Assembly (NCBI RefSeq): GCF_003473485.1
Contig: NC_053043.1
Span: forward strand, 10,426,001-10,490,000
Direction: 5' to 3'
Origin: Medicago truncatula
Lineage: Eukaryota; Streptophyta; Magnoliopsida; Fabales; Fabaceae
DNA: 64,000 nt
Shown here: piece after piece, positions 46,401 through 57,803 of the stretch
Numbering within the stretch: the first letter of the stretch is position 1
Layout of the letters: each line of letters begins with the position of its first letter
The notes under the pieces: generated by a model
What the model was told of the DNA's origin: nothing
What the model saw: only the letters and a program-made list of their open reading frames with translations
Database searches by the model: none
Program-made: the position numbers and the translations under genes

Positions 46401-49400
46401 CATTTATAATTAAATCACTGTATACAAACCCAATTCTCTCTCTGTCATCTGAAATCCCCAAATGGTACTTTATTATAATCATACCAGAACTCAAGCAGCT
46501 CGCGATCTCATGTTGCTGAAAATTAGGAGATATTGCACTCTTTGTAAGCTTCTCAAAAAGAGCTAAAATATGTTTTAGATCTTAAGTTGGAATATGTTAT
46601 TGATTTCTTCCACTGCCTCATTTTTCCAATAGGTTCTAATCCAGCCTTCTTCTGAACAAATACACTCATGTTCCCATATTTCCTTGTATGTCCACTTATC
46701 TATCTCAATATATTCATATTTACAAGACACGGCTTTAACACGTGTTGGCACAATGTGAATCAAAACAAAACTCACAATTTACACAATGTACAGCGTGGCC
46801 ATGTCCATTACAATACCCTCATTTTTTTTACTGATTAGTTTAATTAAAGGACAACAAAAGTGTTCCTACCGTCAAAACAACTATTGCTGTAGTTGCAGTG
46901 AAGATGGTCTGTCCATGTCCTTCTGGAAGATCATGAACTGATTGCAGAGCAAGGGCAAAGGCCATTGCCCCTCGAAGTCCTGTTCACGTCCACAAAGTAC
47001 AAAATTTAGAAAGACATAGGAAAGAAGCAGTTTCTTTCATTAGCAGAACTAATCAAACTTCGCATGGTAAAGTCAATGAATTGTGTTGATTGATTCCATA
47101 CCACTATACCAAAGTGCCTTTTGGTATTTTGGAGGTATCTTTCGATGAGCAGGTCTGACCAGATTGACCAGGTAAGCACAAGAGAAGACATTCGCGGCTC
47201 TGCATGAAATCATCCAAGAATCTTGTTGTCAACTTTCAAGTGAAATGTCAAAGCAAAGCATAAAATTGTCAAGTTTAACTCTGGTTTCAAGTATAAGGAA
47301 AAAAGAAGTCATATTTGGTGGTCCAAATTATAAGCAAAATTGAACTACTTTGACCCTTTTTTGAGGTACTTGCACCTTATTTAATACTAATATTCTTAAA
47401 ATACCCTTTAATCAAACAAATTCTCAAACAAAATTAAATGAAAAGAAAGGATAATTTGCGAAAGGCAATTAGTTTTTTTATTACATCAAAAAAAAATTAA
47501 AAAAATGAGGTTAATTACAATTCTTAATGTGTGTGTGGTTAGTTAGTTTTGCTTATAATTGAGACTGCGGGAATACATGCTTATCTTTATCCAAAAAGCC
47601 TGAAATAAACATGTCACTTTAATTAAAGACTTAATGATAACAATCAGTACAAATACCTTGCAATTACAATGAATATCTGAAGTGATTATCACCGAGTTAA
47701 GGAAAAAGCACTAAGAAGAACCTGAAATGCTAAGCTAATAGAAATCACAAAGCTTGAATATTATGGGAGAAGAAGAAAGGATACAACGGAGAAGAATATA
47801 AATCCAACATGCGACCAGCTATGTTGTTCCATAGCAATGTCAAAGCCCATGTATATAAATCTGTAAGAGACAAAAGGTGTCCACACATCATTTAGAGGTA
47901 ATGTTTGAACACGGGAAAATACTGTAAAAGAAATCATCCTTACATAAATGTTTCTGCTAATGATGATATCAACTCAAAAAAAGCAGAGACAAATCTTTGA
48001 GAACTTTGTGACAAATTTGAATATGCATAGTGCTTCATAACCTAAAACAAAACCCCAAAATAGTCACCACAATGTTTTGATACATACATGAAATAACCCA
48101 GGAAAAATGTCATGCACTTACAATTCCTGTGAATAATATTGATACAATACCGGACAGACCAAGGCCTTCAGCAAGCATGTACCTGAAAATTTAAATAGTT
48201 TACACTGATTTGCACCATGGGTGGAAGAAAATAAGAAAACTTTGTGGAAAATTGATCAAGAAATGGTCCGTGTGAAAGTGAAGATTTCTTACGAGAAATA
48301 TGGAAAGAGAACAAAAAGACAGCTCTCCAAGTTCTGAAGGCTGGATAGAATAATAAAATTCTTCTGATTAGTATATTTCACATGTAATGTGAATCATCAA
48401 ACAATAAATATCTGAAAGAAAACTGATATTTGATACTTACTTGTCAATATCCAAGCCTGCATACTTAAATAGGTTCCGGCAGTCAAGGTTTTACAAAAAA
48501 TTCCTGGTTTTTAAATTTCTAAAGAAGCATATTGCAGATATGTAGGACAAGAGTGAATTTTAAAGGATATCAAAGCAGATGTAAACCCAACTCCAACACC
48601 TGCAGATACACCAAAAGAATCAGAATTATAACTTTAGGAATACTGAAAATATAAATAATAATTCATGACAATACACAATTGTATCTAAGACTCTAAGTTC
48701 ATAAAATAAACAAGTTCTTCAGAGGCGCTCTCCCCTCCTTCACCCTAGTACAACCAAAGCAGAACATAGCTAAAGACTGACCTGCAGACAAAGACCCAAC
48801 AAAAGTCTCCAAAAATCTAACAACCACCATGAAGAAATTTTGTCCAGATGGATTATTTTTAACCACTGACATTGTCCTGTGAAACAAGTGCTTGGGTTAA
48901 AAGTGAACTTCATTCAATTATGGCTACTTCAGATAAGCATGAGATACTTCAGAAGTTTAGGTACCTGTACAAAGAAATTGCCATCTGCCCATAGTGCAAG
49001 AGGGAGGTCAGGACAAAAGTTATAACATATACAATGGGGAAATATAAAGAACAAGATCAGCCTTAGCACCATCGATCTTCAAATCACATCTGAACTCAAA
49101 CGATAAAAAGAAAGGCTGTAGCAAAGAAACTTACTGCGTCATTCAAAACAGATTCTCCAAAAACCAAGGCATATAGATTGACATCTGTGCCCAGCTCCTG
49201 CAAAGTGGGCAGGTTAATTTCAAATTTCAGAATGAAGTGAACCAGATGCTATATATTTACCATAAACATAACACTCAGAATTGAAGTGGCGCCTTGACGC
49301 GACCATTGGATTTGCTGTCAAGTGACCAAGAGGCCACGGGGTTGAATTTGAATATTTAAATCAACCTCTTGCAAATGGAAGGTAAGGCTGTGTGCAATAT

Positions 49401-51583
49401 ATCCATGCTATGTTCAACCATTCCTATTAGGACCTTGCCATAGCAGGAAGTTTAAAGCACCACGTGCTAAGAAAAAAATGTTAGGGAAGCACCACCACCA
49501 TCTTGTAACCCACACAAGTATTATCATGTTCTCGACGATGCACTCTCTCTATTTTTCTGTGTGTGTGTGTGTGTTAGGCCTCTTATGGATATTCTTTATA
49601 AGAGGAACTGCCTACTGCACATTAACTCCTCCTTCTAGTAACTGCTAATAAAATAATTAACTGTCTACTGCTCACATTAATTTCTTCCTATCCTCTTTAA
49701 ATATTCTTTAAAGAGGCCTAGCAGTTATGTCATGTCGACGTACCCCATGTTGGCAATGGCATGTCTGGTTTATATCTATGTTGGTGCTTCAAAGATCATG
49801 AGTATAGCCGATTAGAGTTTTGAAAATCTTGAGTTTACCAACCAAGGCTTTACATCATTTCCCTAGTCACGTGCATTAGTAACATTACAAAACTATGTTC
49901 TGGAACAATATTTTTCTCATTTACTTTGTCATATTAGAAAATCTTATGATCACCTAATCTCAATGTTCAACTGTGCAATATACATAGCAGCTGAAGCATG
50001 GGCCCAAACAAGCACGTATCGATTTTGTAAAGGGAATGAGTCCTGCCTATTAAGCATTAACCCTCCACATCCTATGTTTTAAACATGTATATTGGTTTAT
50101 GAGAATTATTAATTGTAACCTAGGAAGCCTAAATATCAACGTGTGTGTGGACTAACAGGGTAGATATATAAATGGATGAATTATAATACAGAAAAAGTGG
50201 TAAATCACCTGGAATATGGACAAAACTGTAACGGGATCGGTTGCTGATATCAGAGCACCAAACATCATGCACTCAACAAAAGGTAGTCTATACATGAGGA
50301 AGACCAACCCACCAAGATAACTGCAGAACATATGACATAAACCATAAGCCATACCACCATTATGTGTTGTACATCCTACGTGTTGAAATAGACACTTCAA
50401 AAAAGAGGTGTGGAAAAGAAAACTTACACCAAGGCACCCGTTACAAAGGAAGCTAGAAAGGTACCAAATATAGCAAATGTGACAATTGCACCAAAATTTG
50501 AGAAAAAAGGTTTCTGCAAAAACCCACATTACCACAAAGTCAAAAAAGATGTGTCTAAAAGAACAAAAAAAACTACAACTCTACAAAAGAGAAAAAACTA
50601 TAGAGGGACTTACAGGTGCAAGACTGAAACCAGACTGAGTAAACATAGGAATCAAGGAAGCAAACACGTGATAAAATAAATGTGCGCATAAGCTAACCAA
50701 CCAGTATGCATATTTTAAAGAGTAAACCATCAAATCAGTCCCTAACTTTGTAGGGTGCTCTCCAATAGTACCCTCAGATTTTGAGTATTTGGCTGACTGG
50801 CTCCATTAAACGGTCAAGTTGGTCTCTATACTTAACCACTTACTATCAATTAGGTTCCTATATTTTAACACCTTACTAACAATTTATCAATTTGGTCCAT
50901 AATGTACTCTCAGAAGGACCGATATGAGTAAAATTGACAGAGTCAAGAACCTTTTTGAAATATTTATAATTTCAGAGACCTATTTGAGAACGTCCAGCAA
51001 GTCAGGAACGAATTTGATGGTTTACTCGTTACCTAAATAAGATAAAAATTCAATAGAGATAATAATGATAATAATAACAGTGTTAATTAATAAGGATATA
51101 ATATGATCGGAGGTAGCAGGAACAAGAAAAAAAACTCCTCATGAAAATTGAACCAAGCCCTGAGTAAAAATGAAAAACATAACTTAGACAAGAAAAATAT
51201 AAACAACAGAGAAAACAAGTTCTTTTAAAAATAAACAGAGAAAACAAATAAGAAAGAAAATGAACCTGATGTTAGTTTCAGTATCTGAAATGTTAGCTAA
51301 AATACCAACAATTAACCCTGCAAAAAAAGAATTTAGGTTAGAAATTATAAGTGGGGAAAAAAGGGAAGAATGAAGGAAGAAATTGAAGCAACGAACCTAT
51401 GAGAAGAGAAGCACTAGCTTCCGGAATGATGTAAATCTTTTTGCGACGGAGAACGTGACCGAGAACGAAGGATAAAACTAACATCATGATCTGAAGAAGG
51501 ATTCCGACGCCGGCGGCTTGTTGTTCTTTGCCGGGAGGAGCCTTGTGCACGTCGGCCGGAGAAATTTCATTCTCCGAGCCCAT
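43411..51583 (-). CDS. NHX6: Endosomal Na+(K+)/H+ exchanger, NHX5/NHX6 type
   Basis: Twenty-two exons (minus): 51397-51583, 51266-51317, 51100-51159, 50614-50638, 50428-50513, 50209-50320, 49135-49197, 48965-48984, 48782-48876, 48571-48599, 48441-48472, 48293-48340, 48122-48182, 47944-48041, 47785-47860, 47657-47676, 47102-47199, 46870-46979, 46173-46277, 44414-44514, 44191-44270, 43411-43490; 545 aa, one frame. The family exchanges Na+/K+ for H+ in Golgi, TGN and prevacuolar compartments, setting pH for trafficking. Visible: LPPII amiloride-type motif (95-99), ATDP (Asp165), FGESVLND (Glu189, Asp194), SSLAE (Glu320), cytosolic Ser/acidic tail. These positions equal the functional residues I recall for Arabidopsis NHX6, supporting the start at 51583 over 51607. 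Introns 51099-50639 and 48570-48473 are AT-AC U12 type, 47784-47677 GT-AG U12, 44190-43491 GC-AG. NHX5 versus NHX6 is not certain. Confidence 0.95.
43491..44190 (-). other. GC-AG intron, last intron of the NHX gene
   Basis: The donor GAAG|GCAAGT has perfect U1 complementarity apart from the C at position +2, typical of GC-AG introns. The acceptor is TTAACAG before 43490. Without removal the frame would end in an unrelated tail at 44108, so retention would give an alternative C-terminus. Confidence 0.8.
45275..45820. mobile_element. Two abutting PIF/Harbinger-like MITEs in an NHX intron
   Basis: Ends GGGCCTGTTTACTTTG (45275) and CAAAATAAATAGGGCC (to 45820) are inverted repeats flanked by TAA/TAG. 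A second internal end pair lies at about 45571-45590 ('aaactaaatgagctc', TAA, 'ggccccaattactttgtg'), so two related elements appear to sit side by side, sharing a TAA. Located in the intron between 44514 and 46173. Confidence 0.6.
46040..46140 (-). mobile_element. 3' end of a plant non-LTR element (RTE-like)
   Basis: Read on the minus strand: 'ccgaccccacttagtgggat', then 'aaggcttggttgttg' and a TTG/ATG trinucleotide tail (46055-46077 plus strand). This conserved 3' end with a microsatellite tail is widespread in plants, and I associate it with RTE-clade LINEs; that naming is from memory. Only the last ~100 bp remain, inside an NHX intron. Confidence 0.5.
47677..47784 (-). other. U12-type GT-AG intron in the NHX gene
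   Basis: The donor GTATCCTTT (from 47784 downward) matches the U12 consensus RTATCCTTT. Near the 3' end TTTCCTTAACT (about 47704-47694) matches the U12 branch-site consensus TTCCTTAAC. The acceptor is TTCAG before the 20-nt exon 47657-47676. Length 108 nt; spliced frame FFSV-IFIVIAR fits the family. Confidence 0.88.
48473..48570 (-). other. U12-type AT-AC intron in the NHX gene (second)
   Basis: The donor ATATCCTTTA (from 48570 downward) is the U12 AT-AC consensus. The branch-like CCTTGAC lies about 10 nt before the acceptor GGAAC at 48473. Length 98 nt. Splicing joins GFTSAL to LFKYAGLD as expected for NHX6 proteins; no GT-AG alternative keeps this frame. Confidence 0.9.
49310..49475 (+). 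mobile_element. Degenerate Au-like SINE in an NHX intron
   Basis: Contains 'gccacggggttgaatttgaa' (box B-like), 'cctcttgcaaatggaaggta', 'aggctgtgtgcaatatat' and 'ccatagcaggaagttt'. This is the order known for the plant Au SINE family as I remember it. Ends are eroded and no target duplication is clear. A GT microsatellite follows at 49558-49574. Confidence 0.55.
50639..51099 (-). other. U12-type AT-AC intron in the NHX gene (first)
   Basis: The donor ATATCCTTA (from 51099) and branch site TTCCTTGAT, about 12 nt before the acceptor TTTAC at 50639, match U12 AT-AC consensus closely. It joins LLPPIIF to the 25-nt exon encoding QSGFSLAP. The intron is 461 nt because a MITE (50720-51027) makes up about two thirds of it. 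Confidence 0.92.
50720..51027. mobile_element. MITE inside the AT-AC U12 intron
   Basis: Inverted ends GAGTAAACCATCAAAT and its complement ATTTGATGGTTTACTC (to 51027), about 30 bp of TIR. Inner sequence shows 'ggtccatt'-type segments seen in legume MITEs. No certain target duplication. Confidence 0.85.
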
Positions 51584-53465
51584 TTTCCGATTCACGCCGG
51601 GAACCACTCGATTTGATTCGATTAGATTGTTCTGTGTTTCTGGTTTGATTATTATTCTGTATTTGATGATGATGTGAATGTGATTCTAATTTCTAATTTT
51701 CTTTAACTTCAACACGGAACTCTCTAGTTCTATAGTCTCTGTGTTATTTTAATCATTACTAATTTATTAACTTAATTATAATGATGATCGGAATTAATAA
51801 GCTGTGTGATCCATTCATATGTTCTTCCAAAGATCGGTTACTTTGTGGAATGTGAATTTTTTTTATTTTTTTGACTAATTGTGAAAGGTGAATATTAAAC
51901 TCTAATAATTTTCGTCGCGTGAGCTTAGCTTAGAGACATTGTATAATTTATGCAGGGCAGCGGCTCGAACCTGACACCCCACTTTTCAATATTTATAAAA
52001 AATGTGAGTTTCAGCCACTATGCTACCTGACAAAAGAAAATCTAATGATTTTCTAAATATTTGTAAAAAAATAAATAAAATGTAAATCTTATTTTCATTT
52101 TTGTTTTTCATGTCAATAATATTGATAGTAATTAAATAATTTTTCCTCGAAATATATCTTGATGGTAATTTAATTTCCTAAACAAAAGTTCATAGGTGTA
52201 TTTTATATGTTTTACTAGTATAATAAGTAAGTTATTTGGATAAAAACACATTAACAAATGTGTCTTTTTTTATTGAAGGACTATGTGAAGAGAAATGTTA
52301 ACCGATGTCCTGGAACACTAGTTAAGGAAGCAAATATAGTAGTTTTTGTATCAAAAATTTTACAAAAATCAAAAAAAATATCTTCTTTGATTTAATCTTT
52401 CTTTTTTTTAAATATCTTAACCAATAATCGGGCACCGGTTAAACAACCCATAAACAAATGAAGCCAATTTTATATTTTGTACATGTCAGTCGGTGGAGAA
52501 GGGAAGCCATCTACTTTTCCACTTTCTTGAGCAGAAAAGTGCACTTTTGACTTTTCATCAAGGCAATGTATTTTTTTCTTTCAAAAAAATCAAAGTAATG
52601 TATTTATTCTTCTATTTTATTTAGGCTTTTGACCATCTCTAAACCAACATAGTTTTAATAGTGTGTGTTTGTTTAGTTAGAAATAAAAATTGAATTTCTT
52701 TTTTTGATTACCTAAATTTATTTTTTTTTAGTTCAAATTAAAAAAATATATCTTTTTCTACATAAAATTTATAAGCCATTTCTTTTTTTAACATAACTTT
52801 TTTTTAAAACATAAAAATATGTGAGAGTGAAAGAGAAAAAAAAAATAGTAGATATCAATTGTCAACTGAGGTCGAATGATTTTAGACCATATTATTTTTC
52901 TTCTAGAAAACAATTTTAATTTGTTTCATTGGCAATTAAAATACAAATGCATTCGGTAGCAAACACGTCGGATCTAGTATAAAATGAAGTTATTTTTGCT
53001 ATTGTGTGAGCAACCTCATTATATGTCTCGAGTTGACTTCGACATGGATTCCACGAATGTGTCATTAAGGCAAAAATGTGCCACTAATATTGACCAATTA
53101 AATTGTTACATGTAAGCCAATTCAACTATTTTCTCTTTTAGAGCTTCACATTATGTGAAACTCTCTTGTGAGAAATTTGACGAACATGTGCAGAGAGCTC
53201 CCTCCCACGTGCGTAACTTCCACTCCGTTTTATAAAAACCGATATTAAATTAAATTAAATTAAATTAAATAATTAAAAAGTAGAATGCCCTTGAATAAAT
53301 CAATTTGTTTCTATGTTATGAACTCAAATATTAGTGGAAGAAGATCAGAAATTAAGTCCAATTCCTATGTTTCAACGCAAATTATAATCTAAATAGTCAC
53401 AAGCCCACTAAGTTCTAAATTGATAGTATGTTTATTTTTAGTATAACACTTTGGTGACATTAGGG
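51584..53465. other. AT-rich spacer upstream of the NHX gene
   Basis: The first 150 bp should hold the 5' leader and promoter of the NHX gene. A SINE-like relic lies at about 51915-52035 ('gtgagcttagcttagagaca', 'gcggctcgaacctgacaccc', 'agccactatgctacctgac'). A TAAAT-type pentanucleotide run lies at 53246-53270. No gene is seen. Confidence 0.45.
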
Positions 53466-54753
53466 TAGGGCTGAAAATGAGTCGCGTTGAGTCGAACCTA
53501 GATTCAGCTTGACTCGATAAAAATTAGATAAACTCAAAACTCGACTCAGATTCGTCAGAATCTTTTTTTCAGTTCGAACTCGACTCAATTCAAACTCACA
53601 AACAACTCGGTTCGACTCGATAGCTCGAATCAAATGAACCAAAACTCAAAAAAGATAGATTTTTCTTTAAATGAAAATGTATGCCAAAAAGAAGCCAAAC
53701 ACCATAACAATAGAACCATGCGATTGGCGGAGAACAAATTTGGTCTTATGAAAACCAAGTAACAGGCAATGCGTTTGCGAGTATTCTAGCTTTTCTTTTA
53801 TAGCCAATCTAGCTCTCAATTGTTTAAAAACTACCGATGTGGGACTATTCTCATATAATGGTTTCATGGTTTGAAGCATTTTTGTACACCGTTGTTTTAT
53901 AGTTCTAAACATTCATTTCTCGCTTTTTTTATTTTGAAGGCCATATCTTTTCTTACAGCACGTTATGGTAGCTCTTAATTTATATATTATAATAATAATA
54001 TAAATGTAAAACTGTTAATATATCGGTAATTGTTTTAACAACAGGATAATGATGTAACAATGCCTAACAAACTTGAAATTTAGTTAATCTTTTTAATAAT
54101 ATCTTCATGTTTAGGAACCTACATTTTTAATTTAGTGGGCTAATTTAAATAGTATGATACAAGTGTATGAGTGTGTGTCTATATATACATAGGGGCGGTT
54201 CCTCTCAAGAGGATGGGGTAGCCTTTGCTACCCCAAAAAATAAATTATTCTTGAATTAAGTGGTATAAATTTGTTTTTGTTATCTACGACATTCGCAATT
54301 TTTAAGTTAAATTTTTAAGATTTTATTTATTTTAGTCCTTAATTTATTGTTATAGATATTAAATGCAAGACTAAAAAACACATTTTTTTTTGTAAAATTT
54401 TAAGAAGCTAATTTTTTGTCAGGATTAAACTTAAAAAATTATAAGCTATGGGACTAGAAATATATTTTATCCTTAAGTTTCATATGTTGATTTTAAATTT
54501 TTTTATTTTCTTTATTTTTAGCCCCCCGCGTAGAATTTTCGCTAGCTTCGCCGCTGTATATATATATATAATCGAGTTGGCTCATGAACCAAATGAGTCG
54601 GATTATATATAGCTCAAGTCCAACTCATTTATTTAACGAGCTTAATTTTTAACTCAAGTTCGACTCATCTAGTTTACGAACCGAATTTAACGAACTAATT
54701 ACCGAATCGAATCTCGAACTATTTTCGAGTTGGTTTGGTTCATTATCAGCCTA
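53466..54753. mobile_element. hAT-like non-autonomous element with 8-bp duplication
   Basis: Ends TAGGGCTGAAAATGAG and TTCATTATCAGCCTA are imperfect inverted repeats, flanked by a perfect 8-bp duplication CATTAGGG (53458-53465 and 54754-54761). Both subterminal regions are rich in short 'actcga' and 'tcgagt' motifs. The interior shows no transposase; an open frame at 53667-53912 is unassigned. A smaller hAT element is nested at 54188-54556. Confidence 0.88.
54188..54556. mobile_element. Nested hAT-like MITE with 8-bp duplication
   Basis: Starts CATAGGGGCGGTTCC and ends CTAGCTTCGCCGCTG, flanked by TATATATA on both sides (54180-54187 and 54557-54564). The flank is low-complexity, but the termini match the element at 54779-55552. 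Length 369 bp. Confidence 0.75.
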
Positions 54754-54778
54754 CATTAGGGTGTCAATGTCACATAAC

Positions 54779-55552
54779 CATGGGCGGATGGTAGTATAAG
54801 GGAGGGTAGCCCTTGCTACCCCAATTTTTTTTTTTTAACGAGTATGCATATTTTTATATTTAGCTATCTCTAATAATATACATTTAGCTACCCAAATTTT
54901 ATTTTAAGTGAACTAATTTTTTTTCATGTTTATTTAACTTTTGGTTGAACTTCAAATTATGTCATGTTGTATAGGAACTAGAAGATTAACACCCAAAAGA
55001 GATAAATAATAATAACCTTTATGGTTTTTCTTTTTTAGGGAATAGTCTTTATAGTTTATCTAAACACAACACAACACGGGATCCCCACACAACACAATTA
55101 CACAGTACACACGAGAGAGACAAACAAACAGTCCGTGCGGTGCCATGGTGACCTAAAAGTAACAGGTTAACAACAAGCAACATTACATTGGTAGTATATC
55201 TGAGTCTTTTTAAAATATAACAACATTCTTTGAGTTGTGCAAAAAATTAGCAGAATCTGCGAAGTTAAAACGCTGTCATTAAATTGATAGATTGATTCGT
55301 CTTCTTGTTCACCTAGAATGGTCTTGTTTTGTCATATTTTCTTTATTTATTTTGTTGTAGCTTTTTTGGTACAATCCGCTATTCTAATGTGGCTTTTTTT
55401 GGTACAAAATAGTTTATTGCCGCATTTTTTGGTATAATCTGTTCTTGTTGAATCAAATGTATATTTTATTAAGAACATTTTATATAAGTAATAATTATTT
55501 AAAAAAAGTTATATGTGGCCATCTCATAGAATTATCGCTAGCTTCGCCGCTG
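54779..55552. mobile_element. hAT-like element, same family as 54188-54556
   Basis: Starts CATGGGCGGATGG and ends GCTAGCTTCGCCGCTG, flanked by a perfect 8-bp duplication CACATAAC (54771-54778 and 55553-55560). The first 60 bp share 'gctacccc' with the nested copy. No transposase. The interior contains three copies of a 'ttttttggta' motif (55360-55440). Confidence 0.88.
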
Positions 55553-56169
55553 CACATAACATTGACTAATTACAATGTCACATGTGTGCAAAAGGATAAA
55601 AAAATCATTGTAAATAAGAGAGAGAAAAGTCATAATTTTTTGTTTTTTGCATACTTGTGACACGTGGTTGGCCAATATCATATGACATCGGCACTCCAAT
55701 GTCAGTGGTGCTACCCTTTATATATTGGGATCTTCCTACTGTTCATGTTTTAAACAAACTGCATTATTTTTTTTAACAAATGACTAAATAGTTGGAAACC
55801 TCTCTACAATGAAAAATAGAGGAGGTAAAACTAAGTTAAATATCCAAAAGTAAAGAGACAACCAAATATTAAATTTTCTGATCACATCCTTTGAATATCC
55901 ACAGTTCCAATGCAAGCGTTTACCCAAACTTTCAAATTAAATACATACAGGGGGTGGATACACTTCCAAAGACGGTGGTGAAACGCACCGTTTCATTAAA
56001 ACTTATATATTATAAAATAAAATAATAATTAAATATTGATAAAAAAAATAAAACACGTGGAAGTTTCTACATACATACTTCCTCTTATTCATTTTCTCTT
56101 CCATTCCACTTCCCTACTTCCTTCGTTAACCTCTCTGTTCCTCACATTTCATCAAAAAAAAAAAAAAAG

Positions 56170-56544
56170 CTTAATTACTATTTTGGTCCCTTAATTTATT
56201 TTTTGGTTTCGTTTTGGTCCCTTAACTTATTTTTTTGTTTCGTTTTGGTCCCTTAACTATTAAAAGTTTCGTTTTGGTCCCTTAACTTATTTTTTGGTTT
56301 CGTTTTGGTCCCTTAACTCTTCCTCCGTCAACCACTTTGGTCCTTTATGTTAGGATGAATGTATTAGAGTTAAGGACCAAAACGAAACCAAAAAATAAGT
56401 TAAGGGACCAAAACGAAACTTTTAATAGTTAAGGGACCAAAACAAAACCAAAAAATAAGTTAAGGGACCAAAACGAAACTTTTAATAGTTAAGGGACCAA
56501 AACAAAACCAAAAAATAAGTTAAAGGACCAAAAGAGTAATTAAG
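56170..56544. mobile_element. Palindromic MITE with internal 60-bp repeats
   Basis: Starts CTTAATTACTATTTTGGTCC and ends with its complement (GGACCAAAAGAGTAATTAAG) in A-rich flanks. Both arms consist of repeated units ending 'ttaagggaccaaaac' with alternating 'gaaaccaaaaaataag' and 'gaaacttttaatag' segments of about 60 bp. Transcripts would form a long hairpin. Confidence 0.85.
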
Positions 56545-57629
56545 AAAAAAAAATAAAAAATCTTTGCAACCATCCAATTTCAACACCAAATCAAATCCCA
56601 CGAGTTAATTAGGATCTAGACAAAACTTTTCCCTGATGGTACAAGAGTTCTTGAAAGAATTTTGGGGTTAGGGTCCTAAGAAGAGAATAGTACCCACTCT
56701 TGGTAATTACTCGTGGAGGTTCTTTGAGGTATATTTATCAACTTACCTTTCAATTAGTGTATATTTAAGCATGATTAGGTTGTTAGATATTAATTTTAGA
56801 GATTAGAGTATATATATATATTAGAGGATTTAATGGTTTCTATTGTTATTAAGGTTCTAGAATAAGCTTCTAAATTTTGATAGAAAACTATTTATGTTCA
56901 GAGACGATGTCGGACGCTTCACATGCTTCTCCCGGGGTGATTGGAGAGCACGCTTAGTCGATTCGTCATAACTGTGAGTTGATGACGATCATTATCGCTT
57001 ATTTTCAATATCGTTATTATTGCTATTTTTATGATTTTATATGTTAAAGTATTTATCAAATTGGGGAACGCACCTTTTGAACATTTTTCTCGTCATTGTT
57101 ATATAATTTCAAAGTCATCAAATTTAATTATACTCTATTTGGATTTATCTATGACTTATTGAGCAAAAGATTTGAAATTGAGGTTTGGTTGCCTATACTA
57201 TGATATGAGTTTTGAGAAATGAAGAAATACGGTTTTGAGATATATGTTCTTGGGATTTTCGATATTAATATGCGATCCATTTCGATTTGGATTTTACTTG
57301 TGATTTGTAAAGTAGAGAAATTAAAACGGAGAATTTGATTGTATGTATTTTCGTAGTTGTATTGAGATCTTGTGAAACGTGGGTTTTGAAATATGCGTTT
57401 TGGAAAGGTTTGATATTAATTTGTACACGATTTGGATTTTGAATTTGGATTTACTTATGATTATAAGTCGGTTGAGTTTTGATGATACATATCTTGAAAT
57501 AAGTTTCGTTATGTGAAATATGGCTTTGGAATTGTGTTTTAAGAATGGTGTTTTGAAAATTACGGTTATAATGACGACGACCTAGGTGCACCTAGTATGT
57601 GATTTCAATTAGGTAGAGTTACTCCGTTA

Positions 57630-57803
57630 GATGGAGCCACCCCTATGGAAAGGCCGCCATTAGGAGGAGAGGGCTATCAATGAGAGGTAAACTACCTAAT
57701 TGAAGATGTTTTACACTTTGTTTTGAGTCGAGAGAAAAGAGCTATCCGTTAGATGGAGCCGCCCCTATGGAAAGGCCACCATTAGGAGAAGAGGGCTATC
57801 AAC
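57630..57803. repeat. Local direct duplication
   Basis: 'ttagatggagcc', 'cccctatggaaaggcc', 'ccattaggag' and 'agagggctatcaa' occur at 57630-57690 and again at 57739-57803, about 110 bp apart. Probably part of the suspected LTR. Confidence 0.85.
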
